Shown: positions 58,427 through 64,000 of the stretch, piece by piece | How the letters are laid out: each line of letters begins with the position of its first letter | Position numbering within the stretch: position 1 is the stretch's first letter | Origin: Elephas maximus indicus | Taxonomy: Eukaryota > Chordata > Mammalia > Proboscidea > Elephantidae | Assembly: GCF_024166365.1 (NCBI RefSeq) | Contig: NC_064842.1 | Location: 15,595,001-15,659,000, forward strand | Direction of reading: 5' to 3' | Length of the DNA: 64,000 nucleotides | Notes under the pieces: generated by a model | Databases searched by the model: none | What the model was told of the DNA's origin: nothing | Seen by the model: only the letters and a program-made list of their open reading frames with translations | Program-made: the position numbers and the translations under genes

Positions 58427-58460
58427 ACACACACACACGCACGCCCACACACACACACCC
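58427..58460. repeat. CA-rich simple repeat
   Basis: Interrupted (CA)n run. Confidence 0.9.
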
Positions 58461-59075
58461 AGTAGTATGTCTTTTAGAGATAAATGTTATGTCCATCCAC
58501 ACCTTGGCAGTAGCAGGTTGTGAGTTTCACAGTGATGGAGCTCACTGGGCCTCGTCAGTTGCAGGCAAAGATGACAAGTATGTTGACAGCAGGAGGCCCT
58601 AAGATCTCGGGTCTCAAGAATCCAAACACTTCACTCCTGGCAGAGGGTGCTGAGCTGACAATATTCTTTGGACCCTTTGTTGAGGCAAGGTATAATTCTC
58701 AATCTAGAGAACAAGACAGGCTGGCATTATTCCTTGGAAAGGAGTTTGCTTTCCTTTTCACCCTCCTTCTTTGCATCTGGAAGCAATTAATCTGAAGTTT
58801 GTTTAACCAGGTCCTCTCCTTTGTGACAAACTGAAGGAGGAGGGGTGGAAAGAGTGCCGGAAGGGCCTGCGGCATTTGCACACCTTTATTAGTTCTGTGG
58901 TAACAACTCAGAAGCACTTTGAGCTTCTTAACCCAAAACTTCACATATCCCCCAGGGAGCCTCTACGAGGGCCGTGTCTTGCTCCAGTAGACAGTAGCAC
59001 ATCACCAGGTGGGCCCAGGAACGTGAGGCCACCTTTTCATCCATGAACTTTTTTTTTTTTTTATCTAAGGGTTAG
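58461..59075. other. unique sequence
   Basis: No gene or repeat recognised, apart from a T12 run at 59050. Confidence 0.3.
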
Positions 59076-59289
59076 TGGGGAGTCCCTAGGTGGTGCAAAC
59101 ATTTAAGCACCCAACTACTAACTGAAAGATTGACAGTTCAAATCCATCCAGAGGCACCTCAGAAGAAAGGCCTGGCAATCTACTTCCAAAAGATCACAGC
59201 CATCGAAAACCCTGTGGAGCACACAGTTCTACTCCAACACACACGGGTTTGCCATGGGTCAGAATTGACTTGACGGCAACTGGTACTGG
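59076..59289 (+). mobile_element. AfroSINE, second form
   Basis: GGAGTCCCTAGGTGGTGCAA head, AGAAAGGCCTGGCAATCTAC, ATGGGTCAGAATTGACTTGA tail. Confidence 0.93.
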
Positions 59290-59631
59290 TAAGGGCTGGG
59301 GTTAGAGGTTTGTATCCTATGTTTGTGATGCCGGCTGATGAGCCCACAGCTGCCAAAGCATTGTATGCTTTTGCTTCGATATTTTCTGGTCCGTATTGTT
59401 GGCCCCATTGGGACAATGGGAAAAGAGGAAAGACGAGCTGATTGCTCTTGGTGCTGCCTACCCACCATGAGGCAGAATGTCTGTGGTTCCCTCCTGAAGC
59501 TGCTACTCAAGGATCAGGTATTCTTGGCCTAAATGAAATTAAAGTGGTTTAAGTGAAAACCAATGATATTTGGTTTTGGAAACTCTAGAAACGGAAGTCC
59601 CACCTTTAGAGTAGAAAGGTAGCTTTTATTC

Positions 59632-59790
59632 ACCCAGTCAGCAAATGTCTACTGAGAGCCTACTGCACGTTCAGCATTATGGCAGGTGGAGCTGCAACGG
59701 CGAGAGAACACACAAGGATCCTGTCTCGTGGAGCCTGTGATAAAGTGGAGAGAGAAATGTTAAGCAAATATGAACACAGATAAGTATGAA
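59632..59790 (-). repeat. L2 3' end
   Basis: CAGCAAATGTCTACTGAGAG, CTACTGCACGTTCAGCATTA, CTCGTGGAGCCTGTGATAAA: inverted L2 end. Confidence 0.6.
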
Positions 59791-60204
59791 ACTGTAACTT
59801 GATTGTATAAGGCCATTCACATCATTTAAAAACATATAGGAACATCACCCCTGATTTTTTAAAAACACCCATTGTGTGTAGAGTAAAAGCATAAGAACAC
59901 GAATGGAAAAGAAACCCAGCAAAATTCTTCCTACTAGTTCCTCTGAGGAGGGAGAGAGAAAACAGGAGTGAGGGGTACCAGTGTTCAAAAGGGATTTTAG
60001 CCATAGCTGTTTTATGTTTTATTTTAAAAGGAAAAGGAAAGATCTTAATAAATATGGCAGAAAGTTAACCCCTGTTAACATTGTTAATTCTCAGTCATGA
60101 CCATATGGATGTTTGTTATAATCTCTGTATTTAATCTTTTTCATAACACAAATACGTTTGCAAACATTTTGTATTGTAACTATGATGCGATGCTAAGAAA
60201 GAGA

Positions 60205-60453
60205 GACATATGGAGCTCTAAGAGTGCAGACTGGGGAAGAGAGATGCCAAGCCACATGAAGATCACCCAGGAGCAGAAGCTCAAAAGAGACAAGGACCTT
60301 TCCCCAGAGCTGACAGAGACAGAAAGCCTTCCCCTAGAGCCAGCACCACAAAGTCAGACTTCTAGCCTCCTAAACTGTGAGGGAATAAATTTCTGTTTGT
60401 AAAAGCCACCTATTTGTGGCATTTCTGTTATACAGCACTAGATAACTGAGACA
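60205..60453 (+). mobile_element. MaLR-type LTR, 3' part
   Basis: 'ccacatgaagatcacccagg', 'aactgtgagggaataaattt', ends GATAACTGAGACA. 5' part absent. Confidence 0.8.
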
Positions 60454-60652
60454 GGCATGGAAGCTCAGAAGTCTCCGATTCCTGTTGTCATTGGCTGAGA
60501 TCTGCTCCTAGGGGCATGAACTCCCCAGTATGTCTGTCTGTTAGGTGGGAGGGAAGCCCTCAGAAGGAGATTCTCAGTAGGACAGCCATTACAAAGTACT
60601 AGAATGCTGAGTGAGGAGGGCTTATGGATCCCACGAGAACTTTGGAGTTCCT

Positions 60653-61098
60653 GTAGTGAACAGACTCTAAGGTGGCTCCCATGATCCCCTCTTCTCATAC
60701 TCATACTCTTGTGTAATCCCCTCCCTTTGAGTGGGGGTGGGACCTGTGACTGCTTCTAACCAATAGAATACGGCCAAGGTGATGAGATGTCACTGCTGTC
60801 ATTATGGTACATTATATAAGGCTCTGCCTTAATAGCTCTCTTTCTCTGCTGCTGGCTCTGAAGAAGCAAGCTGCCATGTTGTGAGAGGTCTACGGAGAGG
60901 CTCACATGCGCAGAAACTATAGGCAGCCTCTATCAGCTGAGAGTGGCCTTGGGCCGACAGCCAGCAACACACAGGGCCTTCAGACTGATGGTGCAAGGAA
61001 CTGGATCCTGCCAGCAGCCTGAGTGAGTGTGGAAGCAGACCTCTTTCCCATCAGGCCTCTGGAAGGAACCGAGCCCTGGGCTACGCTGTGATGACAGC
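60653..61098 (+). mobile_element. MLT1-type LTR, 3'-truncated
   Basis: 'aggtggctcccatgatcccc', 'gtgggacctgtgactgcttc', 'ccaatagaatacggccaagg', 'gcaagctgccatgttgtgag'. Interrupted by the SINE at 61099; its end is not found after. Confidence 0.7.
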
Positions 61099-61314
61099 CT
61101 TGTTGTTGTTGTTGCTGCTGTGTGCCGTGGAGCCAATTCCAACTCACAGAGACCCGATAGGACAGAGTAGAACTGCCCTATGGGGTTTCCTAGGCTATAA
61201 TCTTTAGGGGAGCAGATCAACAGGGCTTTCCTCCCACACAGCAGCTGATGGGTTTGAATCACTGACCTTTTGTTTAGCAGCTGAGTGCTTAACCATTGCA
61301 CCCCCCAGAGAAAC
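61099..61314 (-). mobile_element. AfroSINE, long form, with GTT-repeat RTE-type tail
   Basis: CTTGTTGTTGTTGTTGCTGC tail, AATTCCAACTCACAGAGACC, ACCATTGCACCCCCCAG head. Confidence 0.92.
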
Positions 61315-61717
61315 ACACTGAAAACACTCATGAAACTGAGAAGAGGAGTTATTCCCTAGGGGGAAAGTTCCCATGGACACAGTAGAGCCACTATCTAACC
61401 TTTGCTCAGAGGAGTTCTCATTCTACCCAAGGAGGAAAGAAGGGCCAAGTGTTTGATCCTCAACATCTTTCCAGTAAATAAAGAACTTCTGAATTTAGAA
61501 TTTAGGTTCCACCACTGCCGGCTCTGGGTTCCCCAGGTGGCAGCCCCAAGGCATTTGCTCTTTTCCCTTTTCTTTCCAACTTTCCCTCTTTCTGCTCCTC
61601 GCCAAGCAATTTCAGTTCTGCCACAATGTGACAGCCCTGAGGCCACCTGCCACTGGTGAAGCTCCTTATCTTCCTGCTGCACTTGCTTCTTTCTGGGAAG
61701 CGTTTGGGTGCTTGGGG

Positions 61718-61830
61718 CCTGTCATGCATTCATTCAACAAACACTCTAAGTGACTGGGTGTGCTGAGCATTGTGAGGGGTGCTAAAAGTCAGCCCTGCCC
61801 TCTGGAGCCAGATTGAGTAGGGGAACCAGA
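61718..61830 (-). repeat. L2 3' end
   Basis: CATTCATTCAACAAACACTC then GTGTGCTGAGCATTGTG and CCTCTGGAGCCAG. Confidence 0.55.
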
Positions 61831-62025
61831 GTGCACACAGCAACGCTGTGACACACTGCATCCTCTGAGTGCTGTCTCAACATCTACATGTGCCCAGGAC
61901 TGTGGGGGCGAAAGGAGAGGAGGGGACACTTCCAACAGGGAGAGCAGTGAAGGAGGAAGGTCAGAAAAGACTTCAGAGGGAAGACAACTCATGGGCTAAA
62001 TACTGAATAAAAACATCCAAGAGTA

Positions 62026-62495
62026 TGATGGTTCAGAGTGTGTGTCAGCTTGGCTGGGCCATGATTCTCAGTGTTTATACGTGATCACTTCCATGGTGCA
62101 ATCTGCTGTGAGTGACCAATCCGTTGAAAGGGATTTTCCTTGGGGGTGTGGCCTGTATCTGAATATAAGCACACGTCCTGGCTTTTTTACTTGCTCTGGA
62201 TCCGGTGGCTGCCTCCTCTTCATCTGACCTCCTGCTCTTGGAACTTGAGCTATCAGCTTATCTGCAGATTTTGGAATTTGTGGATCTTCACAGCCCGAGA
62301 GCAGGATCCCTGCCTGCCTATCTTGGGTTTGCCAGCCCCTGCACCTACATGAGTTGAGAGGAGCCTCTATCCTGATCCATGGACTTGGGATGTTCCAACT
62401 TCTACAATTGCATGAGCCTTTTCCTTGATATAAATCTCTATATATATTTACATACTTTACTGGTTTTGCTTCTCTTGAGAACCCAGCCTAAGACA
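62026..62495 (+). mobile_element. ERVL-type (MLT2-like) LTR
   Basis: TGATGGTTCAGAGTGTGTGT start, 'cagcttggctgggccatgat', and GCTTCTCTTGAGAACCCAGC-CTAAGACA end. About 470 bases, no internal region. A TSD was not clear. Confidence 0.75.
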
Positions 62496-62779
62496 AACAG
62501 TTAGGACAATTCTACAAAAGAGGCAGGAAGCAAGCCTTATCAGATATGAACTCTTATTTTAAACTACAATTCTTAGACAGAGTAGTACTGGAACAAAGAG
62601 GGGCCAACAGATCGAAGCATGCATGGAACCGTGACACATGAGGGACGAAGCATCCAGAACAGTGGGGAAGGGTGAACTACTTAATAAATAGTATTGGGCC
62701 ATTGACTTTCTATGATTTTTTAAATGATATGTCATTGTTTTATTTTGCCTGTCTCCAATTATTGTTGATGTTGGGCATT

Positions 62780-62992
62780 TTCCAGAGTCTATGGGTGGCA
62801 CAAACAATTGACATGCTCAGCTGCTAACTGAAAGGCTGAAGGTTTGAACCTACCCGGAGGCACCTTGGAAGAAAGTCCTGGTGACCTGCTTCCAAAAACT
62901 CAGCTATTGAAGACCCGATGGAGCACAGTTCTACTTTGAGACACGTGGGTCGCCATGAGTCAGAAGCAGCTTGACAGCATTATGTGTATTGA
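62780..62992 (+). mobile_element. AfroSINE, second form
   Basis: GAGTCTATGGGTGGCACAAA head, GAGCACAGTTCTACTTTGAG, ATGAGTCAGAAGCAGCTTGA tail. Confidence 0.92.
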
Positions 62993-63018
62993 CCATCTGG
63001 GTTTCCTCTTTATAGACA

Positions 63019-63181
63019 AAAAAAACCCCAAAACCCACTGCTTTCAAGTCGATTCCGACTCAGAGCAACCCTATAGGACAGAGTAGAACTGCCCCATAGA
63101 GTTTCCAAGGAGCGCCTGGTGGATCTGAACTGCCAGCCTGTTGGTTAGCAGCTGTAGCTCTTAACTCCTACGCCATCAGTG
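63019..63181 (-). mobile_element. AfroSINE, short form, with TSD
   Basis: CAAGTCGATTCCGACTCAGA, GGATCTGAACTGCCAGCC. CTTTATAGACA flanks both ends (63009 and 63182). Confidence 0.93.
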
Positions 63182-63269
63182 TCTTTATAGACAGCATGTT
63201 CGTATGATTTTCCTTTTATTCCCTTGGGTTGTTTATCTTTTTCAGATGTCCCCACAAACTTTATGCCTC

Positions 63270-63362
63270 TTTTCTTCAATGTTGGGTCCCCACTGCTGAG
63301 AACTACATCTGATACATGGTAGGTGCTTGATAAATATTTGTTGAATGAATAAATGAGTAAAT
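63270..63362 (+). repeat. L2 3' end
   Basis: GATACATGGTAGGTGCTTGA, TAAATATTTGTTGAATGAAT. Confidence 0.65.
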
Positions 63363-63725
63363 ATTTGGAGTTTTTAGTATAATCTGGATATCAATCTTTT
63401 GCATTTTATAAATGTTGTAATTTTATCTCAGGACAGGACTGTCACTTGTCTGTGAATCATGGCTTCAGAAGCTTTGATGTGAACTCACTCAGCAATATTT
63501 GCCTTCATTATTCTTCTCTTTAGTATGTGTTGTTTAAGAAATCTTTTCCTACCCTGAAGACAAAGAAAATCCTTTAGTTTTCTTTTAATAGTGTTAAAGT
63601 TTTGTTTTTTTACGTTTAGTAAAAATTACATTAAGTAATACTTTTTATGTATAGTGAAAGGTAGTGGCTGTATTGGTTGTAGATCATTCATTCAACAATT
63701 ATTTAGAGGCAACTGTACGCATCTC

Positions 63726-63945
63726 GGAAGGTCCCTGGGTGACGCAAACTGTTTGCAATGAGCTGCTAACCTAAAGGTTGGTGGTTCAAACCCACCCAGC
63801 AACTCCACAGAAGAAAGGTCTGGCAATCTACTTGCACAAAAATTATAGCCAAGAAAGCCCTATGGGGCAGCTGTACTCTGTAACACATGGGGTTGCCATG
63901 ACTCAGAATCAACTCCACGGCAATGGGTTTGGTTTGGTTTTGGTA
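63726..63945 (+). mobile_element. AfroSINE, second form
   Basis: GTCCCTGGGTGACGCAAAC head, AGAAAGGTCTGGCAATCTAC, ATGACTCAGAATCAACTCCA tail. Confidence 0.92.
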
Positions 63946-63963
63946 TGCACCTCAAGAGTCCTT

Positions 63964-64000
63964 ACAAACCTGTTGCTGTCGAGTCGATTCCGTCTCATAG
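63964..64000 (-). mobile_element. AfroSINE, cut by the window end
   Basis: CAAACCTGTTGCTGTCGAGT, CGATTCCGTCTCATAG, reading in from the element's 3' end. Confidence 0.85.

Noticed and set aside
22168..64000. Search for H3-3A, the expected neighbour upstream of SDE2
   Set aside because: No histone H3 coding sequence, such as the ARTKQTARKS start, is seen on either strand; it should lie beyond the window.

Overview
This window is mammalian nuclear DNA, most probably from an afrotherian such as an elephant, manatee or hyrax. The call rests on about 45 copies or fragments of tRNA-derived SINEs of the AfroSINE type, on degenerate RTE-family LINE copies that share their 3' end with those SINEs, and on many L1 pieces. 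An elephant is my best guess; the sequence alone does not fix the species.

One protein-coding gene is clearly present: SDE2 (human C1orf55), on the minus strand, from the start codon at 22286 down to the stop codon at 11171. I placed all seven coding exons. Every junction has GT/AG ends, the phases agree, and the product is 454 residues with no internal stop. It encodes a ubiquitin-like domain ending in RLRGG before Lys78, a charged helical middle, an acidic Ser/Asp-rich linker, and a C-terminal SAP-type domain. The gene starts in a CpG island (about 22060-22610) that also carries a TATA box facing away from SDE2.

Region by region: 1-11000 lies downstream of SDE2 and holds an RTE reverse-transcriptase relic, minus-strand L1, MIR/L2 and hAT remnants, and an ancient plus-strand L1 split by a MaLR LTR. 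11171-22286 is SDE2; introns 2-5 are nearly free of young repeats, while intron 1 holds a five-copy SINE cluster and a solo ERV1-like LTR. 22600-26700 is mostly unique sequence. 26700-30900 is two back-to-back minus-strand L1s. 31000-37300 is SINE-rich, with an L2 > SINE > L1 nest. 37300-44650 is a large L1 block with nested MaLR LTRs, SINEs and an RTE end. 45000-52000 is mixed unique DNA and SINEs. 52200-56250 holds L1 insertions, including an L1 > LTR > L1 nest. 56500-64000 is intergenic sequence with MIR, L2, three LTRs and SINEs.

I found no second gene from 22.6 to 64 kb. In human SDE2 is followed upstream by H3-3A after tens of kilobases; no histone H3 coding sequence is visible here. 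No CRISPR array, functional RNA gene or novel multi-gene system is visible. The best leads are the ubiquitin-like cleavage tail of SDE2, the divergent TATA promoter, the sense-oriented LTR in intron 1, and chimeric or nested retrotransposons with readable target-site duplications.
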